The position numbers were made by a program, and so were the translations under genes. Shown piece after piece: positions 35,189 to 43,935 of a stretch of 64,000 nt of DNA (position 1 is its first letter; every line of letters starts with the position of its first letter). Under the pieces are notes generated by a model that searched no databases, was not told the DNA's origin, and was given only the letters and a program-made list of their open reading frames with translations. The stretch comes from Chitinophaga qingshengii (GTDB taxonomy: Bacteria > Bacteroidota > Bacteroidia > Chitinophagales > Chitinophagaceae): contig NZ_JACVFC010000001.1 of the NCBI RefSeq assembly GCF_014529935.1, positions 2,542,001-2,606,000 of the forward strand, read 5' to 3'.

Positions 35189-36481
35189 TCAGTTCATTCT
35201 TCTTTTTTCCACAAATCCGGCCACGGCGAGCATCACCCCGCCTGTCAATACCAAACGTAATACGTTTTTCCACACCAATCCAATATCTCCGTTACGTAAA
35301 TAAATATCGTTGATGGCATCCAATCCCCAGCTAAGCGGGGATAAACGCCCGATTACCTGCATATTGGCCGGCATCACTTCCAGCGGTATCCAGATGCCGC
35401 CAACGGCAGACAGGATCACGATGGAAATAGCGCCGAAATTCAGGGCCTGGTTAGGTGTCTTAAATAGCGTACCGATCAGTATCCCGTAAGCGGTGGCGGC
35501 TAATCCTATCGCACTGGCTACCAGCAAGGCAGCGGCCTGATCATGCCCCATCACCAGCTTCGGCAGGTCCAGCAAAGGCATGGCATAAATACCCACCAGC
35601 ATCATCAGATAAAACTGTAACAGGCAAATACCTACGAAAAACAACATCTTCCCTGCTAAAATCAACAGGTAAGAACCGGGTATCAGCTTCATTCTCAACA
35701 GGCTACCGTCTTCCCGCTCCCGGATCATATTCCCGGCTATCGGAATAACGATAAAAAACATGGCAAAAATGCTCCATGCCGGTACGTTATGCTGTACGGA
35801 ATTGGATACCACGTCCAGTTGCTTACTGTTGCCGGTGGCATGTTCTTTCAGTCCCACGGCCTGTAACCGGATCGGTAAGGTATCTGCCGGCTGTGCCTGT
35901 ACGTCTTTATTGCGTAATTGCTGCCGTATCCGGTCCAGCAACATATCCGTTTCTACCTGTGTCAGGAAGTTATCCAACGCCTGGTGAATAGCCCCTTTAA
36001 AGGCTTTTTTAGCGGCCGGGTCAAAATAGATGACCACATTCAGGGAATCAGCCTCTTTTTTAACAGGTAAGGATACACTCATCCCCATCCGCTGGGTAAT
36101 CTCATTCACAATCCGGTTGGCATTGCTCACAATAGCCGCTGTGGAACCCGTCGGTACGATAATGCTGATTTTATAACGACCGCTGTTCACCAGCTCCCGG
36201 GCCTGCTTTTCTGTAACCGCCTGCCCTTCCAGGGTGTCTATAATATTGAACTGTCCGCCCGATGCCAGCCCTTCTCTGATATATTTACCCAAACGCCCAT
36301 GATCATTATCTACGGTCAATATATCAAACTTCACGTCCTGGTAATCCTTGAAAGGCGCGTCCTGTATGAGGGCCATCACGGTTATCAGTACCACCGGCAT
36401 CACAAACAGGAGCGTAAGCCCCGTTTTGTCGCGCAACAGCAGCTGCCATTCTTTTCTTATGGTAGCCAGTAATCTAAGCAT
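35189..36481 (-). CDS. ABC-2 type transporter permease
   Basis: A 430-residue membrane protein. One N-terminal membrane helix (about 20-40, GLTLLFVMPVVLITVMA) is followed by a large extracytoplasmic domain (about 45-220) and a C-terminal block of about five helices with IPIAGNMIREREDGSLLRMKL, typical of ABC-2 exporters of the YhgE/DrrB kind. With the ATPase gene 17 bp upstream it forms an exporter. Co-location with the lipid-synthesis genes suggests it exports or flips the aryl-lipid product; substrate is inferred. Confidence 0.85.
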   Translation of the reverse strand: MLRLLATIRKEWQLLLRDKTGLTLLFVMPVVLITVMALIQDAPFKDYQDVKFDILTVDNDHGRLGKYIREGLASGGQFNIIDTLEGQAVTEKQARELVNSGRYKISIIVPTGSTAAIVSNANRIVNEITQRMGMSVSLPVKKEADSLNVVIYFDPAAKKAFKGAIHQALDNFLTQVETDMLLDRIRQQLRNKDVQAQPADTLPIRLQAVGLKEHATGNSKQLDVVSNSVQHNVPAWSIFAMFFIVIPIAGNMIREREDGSLLRMKLIPGSYLLILAGKMLFFVGICLLQFYLMMLVGIYAMPLLDLPKLVMGHDQAAALLVASAIGLAATAYGILIGTLFKTPNQALNFGAISIVILSAVGGIWIPLEVMPANMQVIGRLSPLSWGLDAINDIYLRNGDIGLVWKNVLRLVLTGGVMLAVAGFVEKRRMN

Positions 36482-36498
36482 AGCTTTCTTTCATTTTG

Positions 36499-37245
36499 TT
36501 AGTCCCGCAACGCATGCCCGGTATAGTGTAAAAAAACATCTTCCAGGTTGCGGCACTCGGGCAGCTCGTTGATCATCTGTTCGGGCTTGCCTTGTAGTAT
36601 CATTTTACCTTCATCCATAATCACCACTTCATCACAAAGTGACTGCGCTTCTTCCAGCAGGTGCGAGGTATACAGGATGCTGGCGCCCTGCTCGTTGTAG
36701 CGGCGCAGGAACTGCAGGATCATGCTGCGTGACTGCACATCCACCCCTGCGGTAGGCTCATCCAGTATCAGCAAATCAGGTTCATGCAGGATAGCGGCGA
36801 TAATGTTCGCCCGGCGTTTCATGCCACCTGAATATTTATGAATCTCTTTATAGGCGGCTTTTTCCAGGCCAAACACTTCCAGGTAATGCATGATCCTGTT
36901 AAACAGCGCTTTTCCCTTCAAGCCATACAGGTTACCGAAGTAAGTGAGGTTTTCCACTGCCGATAACTGTGGGTACAGGGCTATTTGTTGCGGCACAATG
37001 CCAATGATTTTTTTGATGTCTTCCCGGTGGCCAGCATCCTGCGGAAGGCCATGTATCATCACTTCCCCACTGTCTGCCCTTACCAGCCCGCACAGGATGG
37101 AGATCGTCGTCGTTTTACCGGCGCCGTTAGGACCCAGCAACCCGCCGATCTTCCCTTCCGGGAAAGTAAACGTCAACCCTTTGAGGGTGGCTTCTGCCGC
37201 GCCCTTATAGGTTTTACACAATTCTTTTACTGCTATGCTGGCCAT
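36499..37245 (-). CDS. ABC transporter ATP-binding protein
   Basis: A 248-residue nucleotide-binding protein with Walker [10 protein letters not shown] (38-46), the signature YSGGMKRR (138-145) and Walker [13 protein letters not shown] (158-169). It is of the ABC-2 exporter type and precedes the permease by 17 bp. It powers export in the dialkylresorcinol-type cluster. Confidence 0.92.
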   Translation of the reverse strand: MASIAVKELCKTYKGAAEATLKGLTFTFPEGKIGGLLGPNGAGKTTTISILCGLVRADSGEVMIHGLPQDAGHREDIKKIIGIVPQQIALYPQLSAVENLTYFGNLYGLKGKALFNRIMHYLEVFGLEKAAYKEIHKYSGGMKRRANIIAAILHEPDLLILDEPTAGVDVQSRSMILQFLRRYNEQGASILYTSHLLEEAQSLCDEVVIMDEGKMILQGKPEQMINELPECRNLEDVFLHYTGHALRD

Positions 37246-37249
37246 GAGT

Positions 37250-37402
37250 ATTTGGCTATTTTTTCATTTGACTATTTAGCTATTTGATTTACGAATTTTT
37301 TGATTTTGGAATTTTGCGAAGATGATCATGTTATGCCGGTCTTCGCGACTATAAATCCCAAAATCCGTAAATCAAATAACCCAATATCCCAATAGCTAAA
37401 TT
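37250..37402. repeat. Imperfect inverted repeat between ABC ATPase and BtrH-like genes
   Basis: The left arm 37273-37322 and right arm 37340-37400 share ATTTAGCTATT, GATTTACG and TCTTCGCGA as complementary words. The right edge runs into the BtrH-like stop (TAG in ATTTAG, 37409-37404). It belongs to the same family as 909-1114, 58646-58742 and 59805-59867. Confidence 0.7.
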
Positions 37403-37403
37403 T

Positions 37404-38402
37404 CTAAATTTTAGCCAGTTTTTTGAAAAAGGTTTCTTCTGCTGCCGCACATTGGATCAACATCTCGCTCAGTTCTTTGTACGATACATTATCAGCCGAA
37501 CGGCTTTTACATACCCTGCCGGCGGAAAAGGCAAAATTACGCCAAAGATCACCGGCCTGGGTGAGTTCTGTGGCCAGGCGGCTCAGTTCCGGCTTATTCA
37601 GCAGTACCGCCGATTCCTGCAGAAACGCGGCATATACGAAACGGAAACCTGCCCCACCGGTGCCAATCTCTTCCTGCATCCGGATAATGTTGCCCAGGTA
37701 CAATGCTGATTTGCGTTCTCCTACTTTCTCCGGGTAATTTTTCACCCGGTTGGCGAGGAAACGGATACCCTTCACCCCAAACATCGGGAAAGGTATCTTC
37801 AGCATATAATGACAGGTTTGTGCAATGCCTTCTTTAATCGGTTTTTCGAAAGATGCTTTTCCGGGCACATGCACAGGATAATACATTTTCCCTTTGGGAG
37901 CCGGAAACCCTTTGGCAAAGCGGGCTTGCGCCAAACTTGCGGGGTCTATTTCCGTTACCGTGTCCATCACCGGATCACTCACCAGGTACTGATCGTCCCG
38001 TTTGCCATATACCACCAGGTTATGGGCATTAAAATGGAAACGGTAGGACGGAGGAAAATAAGGCAGGTAATAGACGCTGGACAACAGTCCCACCGGCGTT
38101 CCGCTGGATACTACATGGTCCAGTGCGGCCATCCCTTTTTCCGGAGAAGAGAATTTTGCGGTCTCCATTCTTACGCCCAGCCGTTTACACACCCGCTGGA
38201 ATATGGCGCCAGGCCAGATACGATAGGTGGTGCCTGGTACGCCGTTGACTTTCACAAACGGTAAATGCGCGAAAAATATACCGGCGCCAATACCGAATGC
38301 CATCGGCTCACTGATCTTCAGACCATGATGCCCCAGCAGGTTGGAGATAACGCCGCTTTCACAGTGGGCTGTTTGCGTATGATGGAATTGATGATTGTTC
38401 AT
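37404..38402 (-). CDS. BtrH N-terminal domain protein (Cys-His acyl-transfer fold)
   Basis: A 332-residue protein with a BtrH-like N-terminal half. A candidate catalytic triad is visible: C14 in AHCESGVISNLL, H127 in FNAHNLVVYG and D143 in LVSDPVMD, the arrangement of a papain-like fold. BtrH of butirosin synthesis moves an acyl group from a carrier protein onto an alcohol or amine acceptor. The C-terminal half is helical (DUF4872-like) and unassigned. In a cluster with an ACP and DarA/DarB, an ACP-dependent ester-forming acyl transfer onto the resorcinol is a reasonable hypothesis, not shown. Its TAG stop lies in an intergenic repeat. Confidence 0.8.
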   Translation of the reverse strand: MNNHQFHHTQTAHCESGVISNLLGHHGLKISEPMAFGIGAGIFFAHLPFVKVNGVPGTTYRIWPGAIFQRVCKRLGVRMETAKFSSPEKGMAALDHVVSSGTPVGLLSSVYYLPYFPPSYRFHFNAHNLVVYGKRDDQYLVSDPVMDTVTEIDPASLAQARFAKGFPAPKGKMYYPVHVPGKASFEKPIKEGIAQTCHYMLKIPFPMFGVKGIRFLANRVKNYPEKVGERKSALYLGNIIRMQEEIGTGGAGFRFVYAAFLQESAVLLNKPELSRLATELTQAGDLWRNFAFSAGRVCKSRSADNVSYKELSEMLIQCAAAEETFFKKLAKI

Positions 38403-38417
38403 ATTGTTTTGTGTTCA

Positions 38418-38499
38418 CACAAAGTGCGCAAAGCAGCAAAGTCGCAAAGATCATCAACATAACTTCCTTTGCTACTTTGCTGCTTTGCGACTTTGCGTG
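38418..38499. repeat. GCAAAG-type inverted repeat
   Basis: Two arms of about 32 nt (38418-38449 and 38467-38499) are reverse complements at most positions and consist of repeated GCAAAG words. The same words form the long hairpin at 51983-52175 and the guaA terminator. It sits between the BtrH-like gene and the 132-residue protein gene. Confidence 0.8.
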
Positions 38500-38500
38500 A

Positions 38501-38899
38501 TTATTTGATATGCAGTAAATCTTCTTTACTGATCTTAAATGCATCCGCATAACGTTGCAGCATTTTATCGCTCAAACGCTTGAATACCGCCGGTTTCATA
38601 TGCCGTTTCACCTGCCATTGGAATTTCCCTACATAGTTGGCCAACAAGGCCAGATCCATCAGGTTCTTTTCCATGTAATAGGCGACCGGACTGATTTCGC
38701 CGGACTGTACCAGCACTTTGGCCGCTGCCACTTTTTCGTTTACTTCTTCCCAGGCTTGCGTCAGGGCAATGTTTTCCGGTTCCCACCCTGCACTCTGCAC
38801 CTGCACGTAATTACCGGAGTTGTCTACCGCATACATAATCTGTTTGAATGTACCTTCATGCAGGTTATCACTATCCTGTGGTACTTCGTCTTTTTTCAT
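38501..38899 (-). CDS. Conserved helical protein of the DAR cluster, function unknown
   Basis: A 132-residue protein I cannot assign to a named family. It is acidic at the N terminus, predicted helical from about residue 40 and basic at the C terminus (QRYADAFKISKEDLLHIK). It shows no signal peptide or membrane helix. It lies 24 bp after darB and before the BtrH-like gene, and appears to be a regular member of such clusters; a chaperone-like or substrate-handling role is possible but unsupported. Confidence 0.75.
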   Translation of the reverse strand: MKKDEVPQDSDNLHEGTFKQIMYAVDNSGNYVQVQSAGWEPENIALTQAWEEVNEKVAAAKVLVQSGEISPVAYYMEKNLMDLALLANYVGKFQWQVKRHMKPAVFKRLSDKMLQRYADAFKISKEDLLHIK

Positions 38900-38923
38900 G
38901 ACTGCAGTTTTAGAAGTGAATGC

Positions 38924-40060
38924 CTATACAACGGTGATATGTGCGTAAGCATAGGAAAAACGGGCGCTTTCCGGTACCATCATCACAATTTTCTGTCCTT
39001 TCTTAAAGCGGCCGGTATTCATCAGTTCTTCCAGCATCAGGTAAGGAGAGGCAGTACCTACGTTACCTACCCAGGCCAGGTTGGTGAACCATTTTTCCAA
39101 CGGAATAGGTACACCCAGACGGGTAATTTCCTCGTCGATCTTCAACCGGAAAAATTCGGAAGATAAATGTGGCAGGAAGAAGTCAATCTCATCCAGGTTG
39201 ATGTGATGTTTTTCTACCAGTTCTTTCCACATCTGCGCGCCGGAAGGCACTATATTTTTACCCAACAGGCGGGTATCTTGTTTGAAAGAGAATACGCTGT
39301 GTTGCGCCCATTCATCCGGTGTCATGTCAATCCAGCCTTTGGTGCTGCCATCCGGATTTTTGATAGAACCGGCGTACATGCAGGTTTCCAGCTCATTGGC
39401 GTAAGACAGGATCTCTACCCAGTCTACCCGCAGGGACAAACCTTCTTCATTCGGTTTATCCTGGAAAAGCGCTGCACTGGCGCCATCGGACAACATCCAG
39501 CGGAGGAAGTCCTTTTCAAAAGCGATGATCGGATTTTCGTCGAGGCTCTTCAGGTTCTCAGCTTCCGGCTGAAATTTCTGCGCCAGCATCCAGGCGGAGA
39601 ATTTTTCGGAACCGGAGCTTACAGCATTGGCGGTATTACCACAACGGATAGACATCCAGGCGTATTTGAAAGCCTGCATACCCGCTGCGCAAGCGCCGGT
39701 AGCTGCGATCAGTTCCACGGGCTGGCATTTCAGCAAACCATGCACCATCGCGGCATGGTTAGGCAGCAGCTGGTCGGGCGAAGTAGTTCCGCAAGCCAGT
39801 AACTGTAATTTGCTGATGGGGAATTTTTCATCAAACAATGCGCTGACAGCGTTGGCGGTCATCTCAGCGTTGGAATGAGTGGAGTTACCGTCTTTATCCA
39901 GGGAATAGTAGCGGTTCTTGATTTTGTTGTTGCCCAAAATCTTTAACCGGGCGCGGGAAGGTTTTCCATCTACCATGCCAAGGATACTCTCCATTTCATC
40001 ATTTTCAACAGGCTTGTTGGGTAAGAATTTCGATAGCCTGGTAATATAAACTTCCTTCAT
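38924..40060 (-). CDS. darB: DarB-type ketosynthase (KAS III-like)
   Basis: A 378-residue FabH-fold enzyme with a complete triad: C124 in ATGACAAGMQAF, H298 in FFLPHLSSEFF and N333 in WVGNVGTAS. Its size and the DarA neighbour fit DarB, the ketosynthase that joins a beta-keto acid and an enoyl or acyl ACP on the way to dialkylresorcinols. It follows darA after a gap of 181 bp. Ordinary FabH is less likely because the chromosome's FabH normally lies with fatty acid genes. Confidence 0.82.
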   Translation of the reverse strand: MKEVYITRLSKFLPNKPVENDEMESILGMVDGKPSRARLKILGNNKIKNRYYSLDKDGNSTHSNAEMTANAVSALFDEKFPISKLQLLACGTTSPDQLLPNHAAMVHGLLKCQPVELIAATGACAAGMQAFKYAWMSIRCGNTANAVSSGSEKFSAWMLAQKFQPEAENLKSLDENPIIAFEKDFLRWMLSDGASAALFQDKPNEEGLSLRVDWVEILSYANELETCMYAGSIKNPDGSTKGWIDMTPDEWAQHSVFSFKQDTRLLGKNIVPSGAQMWKELVEKHHINLDEIDFFLPHLSSEFFRLKIDEEITRLGVPIPLEKWFTNLAWVGNVGTASPYLMLEELMNTGRFKKGQKIVMMVPESARFSYAYAHITVV

Positions 40061-40241
40061 TTGAAAATAATTCGACTTTTAAGGCCGCATGTCATCCCAT
40101 AGCGTGACAACCCTATAGGCCAGCCTTCCTTCGGTGAAAAAGTGTTTTGTATATTTTTTAAACGGACGTAAATATATAATTCTAAACGGAATTACAATTA
40201 TCACGCCACCCGCTGGCATTTCAGGGGGTCTACGGGCAAAG

Positions 40242-41162
40242 TTAGCGCAAAGAAATTCCTTTATAATATTCCACTTCCCGATTCAGCTCCTCCCGTTTAA
40301 GATTGAGCTTGATGAGCGAGGATATCAGCGTGATAGGCGTTAACACAAAAATTCCCACCAGCAATAATCCCCTGTACATCGTTACCCTTCCCTGGCGGGC
40401 AGGCGCTCCAGGCCCCCCTTTGGCACTGATAAATTTGGCCCAGAAGCGGAAAGCACTGATACCGTTATTTTCCAGCAATACAAGATTCGGTAGTAGTTCT
40501 ACGGCATCCAATGACATCAGCTGCGGATGCAGCGCCGCCCATTGCCTGGTTTCCAGCGCGGTACCGATAGGTCCGGCAAACCGGTTGGCTGTAACAATCT
40601 CATTTTCCTGCACACCCGCCTGTGGTAAAAAACGGGTAGCTTCTTTTTTCCCTTTGAAAGCCCAACGCAAAATGGTGATCAGGGAAACCAGGTTAGGTGA
40701 TTTATCTACCAATACGATATTTCCTACCAGGTTGGCTCCTGCTTTATGCAGATAACCTTTTACCTTCTCCTGTGCATTCAGCCACATATTACGGCTGCCC
40801 AGCAATGTCAATACCTGTTTGCCTTTCAACAAACGGGCGGCTGCTTCACTTTGCAGGAAAGCCGCTGTCGGCTGGGAAGGCGACAAAAACCAGGGCTGAT
40901 AAGCCAATATAACCAGATCAAAATGTGCATTCACATCCACTTTCAATGGCCGGATACCCCTGGGCGTACCCTGTACTGTTTCCGGCATAGTATCGTAAAA
41001 CTGTTGTTTTCCCCATGGAAAAGGAAACGGCGTTACCGGAACCAGTTCTTCGTAGGTAATGTCTACACTGTTTGCCAGCGGCGCCAACACATGATCAATA
41101 ATCCTTTTTAATTGGCCTGTCTGGGTATAATATACCACCAGGACCTTCGGTCTTTCGTTCAT
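40242..41162 (-). CDS. darA: Dialkylresorcinol condensing enzyme DarA
   Basis: A 306-residue protein with a flavodoxin-like N-terminal fold (KVLVVYYTQTGQLKRI at residues 5-20; VILAYQPWFLSPSQPT; VLTLLGSRNMWLNAQEKV) and one C-terminal membrane helix (about 268-290). This combination matches DarA-type proteins, which act with the DarB ketosynthase in dialkylresorcinol synthesis, probably as cyclase/aromatase at the membrane. It is the first gene of the nine-gene minus-strand cluster. A plain flavodoxin or NAD(P)H reductase is the alternative, but the C-terminal helix and darB argue for DarA. Confidence 0.82.
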   Translation of the reverse strand: MNERPKVLVVYYTQTGQLKRIIDHVLAPLANSVDITYEELVPVTPFPFPWGKQQFYDTMPETVQGTPRGIRPLKVDVNAHFDLVILAYQPWFLSPSQPTAAFLQSEAAARLLKGKQVLTLLGSRNMWLNAQEKVKGYLHKAGANLVGNIVLVDKSPNLVSLITILRWAFKGKKEATRFLPQAGVQENEIVTANRFAGPIGTALETRQWAALHPQLMSLDAVELLPNLVLLENNGISAFRFWAKFISAKGGPGAPARQGRVTMYRGLLLVGIFVLTPITLISSLIKLNLKREELNREVEYYKGISLR

Positions 41163-41307
41163 AAAAGGAATAGGAGTTCAACAATTACAAACTGTAAACA
41201 TACAAAAAAGGTGTATTATTTATGTCATTTAATAATAATTTGACAGATGATAGGCGGATTGCTGACTTTGGGGGGTGGGGACATGTGGTTGTTGGCTTGT
41301 GCCCCAG

Positions 41308-41352
41308 CCAGATACTGCCTCAGCCGGCTTGTTATGCTGCGGCAGTATCTGG
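41308..41352. other. Strong hairpin in a 290-bp gap, purpose unknown
   Basis: The arms 41308-41324 and 41336-41352 (CCAGATACTGCC with GGCAGTATCTGG, extended by CAGC/GCTG with one mismatch) form a 17-bp stem with an 11-nt loop. There is no T-run on the minus strand after it, so it is not an obvious terminator for the DUF2807 gene. The rest of the gap 41163-41451 shows no gene. Confidence 0.6.
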
Positions 41353-41451
41353 ACAAAAGGACTTAGATTTTTTTGAAAATCAATGTAAATAACAGCAAAA
41401 CTGCTTGCCGTATGATATTCTAAATGTTAAAAATTTGTAAATATTGTGTTC

Positions 41452-42183
41452 CTATATTTTCCGGACAGAGCCAGAACCCGCTACTGAACTGGATACGGAC
41501 GGATTTCCTTTATACTTTACATCACCGGACCCGGCAATTTTGGCGTCCAGTTTTACGCTGGCATGTACAGCAGCATCACCACTGCCGGCAATTTTTACTT
41601 CTGCCTCTTCAGACAACAGCCCATCACCTACATAATCGCCGCTGCCGGCAATAGATACCTTTACCGTCTTTGTTTCCCCCTGCAGGTTCATATCGCCGGA
41701 ACCGGCAATAGACGCCCTAACCGCTGGTGCATTGATCGTTCCATTCAAATTACCGGAGCCGGACAGGCTGATTTTCATGTCGTCCTTGCTGTTAAACTTA
41801 TCTACCAGTTTTATATCACCGGAGCCGGACAGGGCCACATCGTCCAATTCCGCGGTGGTCAGATATATATTGACGCCTTTACGGGTGGAAATATTGGCAT
41901 CATCACGGAAACGTACCTTCAAACGGCCATCTTCGTCATTGACCATCTCTACCAGCGGCGCAATATTGTCTTCAGCCTCAATCACGGCTTTTTTCTCGGT
42001 ACCCTGGGACAGGAACACGTTCATACTGCCTTCTACCTTAATTCTATGGAAGGTAGGCACACTTCTTTCCTCCTTGATCACATGACCATTGCCTTTAACA
42101 CGGTTCTGACCGATACAGGAGCTGAAAAGAGCTACAAAGGCGAGGGTTACTGCCATGCAGTAGCGAGGGATTTTGGTTTGCAT
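41452..42183 (-). CDS. Head-GIN (DUF2807) lipoprotein with repeated GSGD motifs
   Basis: A 243-residue lipoprotein: lipobox around FSSC at residue 23, then a head-GIN domain. The body has seven short repeats of the form (S/A)GSG(D/N/S), spaced about 17-30 residues ([63 protein letters not shown]), consistent with a right-handed beta-helix. It would be anchored in the outer membrane; its binding partner is unknown. It is divergent from guaA by about 90 bp. Confidence 0.88.
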   Translation of the reverse strand: MQTKIPRYCMAVTLAFVALFSSCIGQNRVKGNGHVIKEERSVPTFHRIKVEGSMNVFLSQGTEKKAVIEAEDNIAPLVEMVNDEDGRLKVRFRDDANISTRKGVNIYLTTAELDDVALSGSGDIKLVDKFNSKDDMKISLSGSGNLNGTINAPAVRASIAGSGDMNLQGETKTVKVSIAGSGDYVGDGLLSEEAEVKIAGSGDAAVHASVKLDAKIAGSGDVKYKGNPSVSSSVAGSGSVRKI

Positions 42184-42261
42184 AAGTTTAGATTATGGGA
42201 AGAAAGATACAACAGATTTCCTATTTTCTATTTTCAGAATCCGAATTTGAAGGAAGCACTT

Positions 42262-42269
42262 TATCTTTG
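42262..42269 (+). promoter_or_regulatory. -7 element of guaA
   Basis: TATCTTTG, followed by C, fits TAnnTTTGC and lies only 7 nt before the guaA ATG. Transcription would begin at or next to the start codon, giving a leaderless or near-leaderless mRNA. No TTTG is found at the usual spacing. Confidence 0.5.
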
Positions 42270-42276
42270 CACCACC

Positions 42277-43815
42277 ATGACAGAAAAGATACTTATCCTC
42301 GATTTCGGTTCTCAATACACACAGCTGATCGCGCGCAGCATCCGGGAACTGAATGTTTATTGCGAAATTAAACCTTGTCTCCAGCCAATTGCCTGGGACG
42401 ATTCCATCAAAGGCGTTATTTTGTCCGGCAGTCCATTCTCCGTTAACGACGAAAACGCACCTACCATCGACATCGCTGCCATCGCCGCGAAAGTGCCGGT
42501 ACTCGGTATCTGCTACGGCGCCCAGCTGATGGCAAAAACCCTGGGCGGTGAAGTGGCTAAAAGCAATATCCGTGAATACGGCCGCGCTTTTATGGAGCAC
42601 AATGACAAAGAGGAAAAATTATTATACGATGTATCCGGCAAAAGCCAGGTTTGGATGAGCCACTCCGATACCATCAAACGTATCCCCGAGAGCTTCCAGA
42701 TCATTGCTACGACGGAAAACATCCCGGTAGCTGCCTTCAAAAGCACTACCCTGGCTGCTAACCCGCTCTTCGGCCTGCAGTTCCACCCGGAAGTGACCCA
42801 CTCCCTGGAAGGCAAACAAATCCTCCGCAACTTCCTGGTACATATCTGTAACTGCCAGCAGGACTGGACTCCGGCTGCTTTTGTACACGAAACCATCGAA
42901 AAAATCAAAGCACAGGTTGGCGATAAAAGGGTTGTAATGGCCCTCAGCGGTGGTGTTGACTCTACCGTAGCGGCTGAACTGATCCACAAAGCGATCGGTA
43001 AAAACCTCTTCTGCATTTTCGTAGATAACGGCCTGTTGCGTAAAGATGAATACGAAACTGTACTGGAATCTTACAAACATATGGGCCTCAATGTAAAAGG
43101 TGTTAACGCAAAAGACCTTTTCTACGGCCAGCTGGACGGTGTATCCGATCCGGAGAAAAAACGCAAAATCATCGGTCGCCTCTTCATCGAAGTATTCCAG
43201 CACGAATCTGCTGAACTGACCGATATCTCTTTCCTCGGACAGGGCACTATCTACCCGGATGTGATCGAATCAGTATCTGTAAACGGTCCTTCTGTTACCA
43301 TCAAATCCCACCACAACGTAGGCGGGCTGCCGGAAAAAATGAACATGCAGCTGGTAGAACCGCTGCGCTTCCTCTTTAAAGACGAAGTACGCCGCGTAGG
43401 CCGCGAAATCGGTATCAGCGACATTTTCCTCGGACGCCATCCTTTCCCCGGACCAGGTCTCGCTATCCGTATCCTGGGTGCTATCACCCCGGAGAAAGTA
43501 GCGATGCTGCAGGAAGCAGACGCTATCTATATCGAAGGACTGCGGGAAGCAGGCCTTTACGATAAAGTATGGCAGGCAGGTACTATCCTCCTCCCCGTAC
43601 AGAGCGTGGGCGTAATGGGCGATGAACGTACCTACGAATTTACCGTGGCGCTGAGAGCAGTTACCTCTACCGATGGTATGACGGCCGACTGGGCACATCT
43701 GCCTTACGAATTCCTGGCTAAAATGTCCAACGACATCATCAACCGGGTAAAAGGTATCAATCGCGTGGTATACGACATCAGCTCCAAACCACCTGCTACC
43801 ATCGAATGGGAATAG
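42277..43815 (+). CDS. guaA: GMP synthase (glutamine-hydrolysing)
   Basis: A 512-residue GuaA of normal length. The start [21 protein letters not shown] is taken at 42277; the open frame extends 238 codons further upstream, but that part is antisense to the DUF2807 gene and not protein-like. Domains are a class I glutamine amidotransferase (C79 in [15 protein letters not shown]), an ATP-pyrophosphatase domain with [10 protein letters not shown], and a C-terminal dimerisation domain ending in PPATIEWE. It makes GMP from XMP. It is monocistronic with a hairpin terminator behind it. Confidence 0.97.
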   Translation: MTEKILILDFGSQYTQLIARSIRELNVYCEIKPCLQPIAWDDSIKGVILSGSPFSVNDENAPTIDIAAIAAKVPVLGICYGAQLMAKTLGGEVAKSNIREYGRAFMEHNDKEEKLLYDVSGKSQVWMSHSDTIKRIPESFQIIATTENIPVAAFKSTTLAANPLFGLQFHPEVTHSLEGKQILRNFLVHICNCQQDWTPAAFVHETIEKIKAQVGDKRVVMALSGGVDSTVAAELIHKAIGKNLFCIFVDNGLLRKDEYETVLESYKHMGLNVKGVNAKDLFYGQLDGVSDPEKKRKIIGRLFIEVFQHESAELTDISFLGQGTIYPDVIESVSVNGPSVTIKSHHNVGGLPEKMNMQLVEPLRFLFKDEVRRVGREIGISDIFLGRHPFPGPGLAIRILGAITPEKVAMLQEADAIYIEGLREAGLYDKVWQAGTILLPVQSVGVMGDERTYEFTVALRAVTSTDGMTADWAHLPYEFLAKMSNDIINRVKGINRVVYDISSKPPATIEWE

Positions 43816-43836
43816 GATTTTCCTGAAAAATACAAG

Positions 43837-43879
43837 AGCAAAGGCGCAAGGGATCTATATCTTTTTGCGCCTTTGCTTT
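43837..43879 (+). terminator. Hairpin terminator of guaA
   Basis: The stem AGCAAAGGCGCAA pairs with TTGCGCCTTTGCT, with a 15-nt loop, followed by a T-rich run. It is built from the same GCAAAG words as the repeats at 38418 and 51983. Confidence 0.75.
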
Positions 43880-43935
43880 CTTATTTTACATTGTGTGCAA
43901 TACCCCGGAATGATTTTTGTAAATTAGCGCCCATT

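Noticed and set aside
41563..42276. 238-codon upstream extension of the guaA frame
   Set aside because: It is antisense to the DUF2807 lipoprotein gene, and GuaA proteins begin at [13 protein letters not shown].
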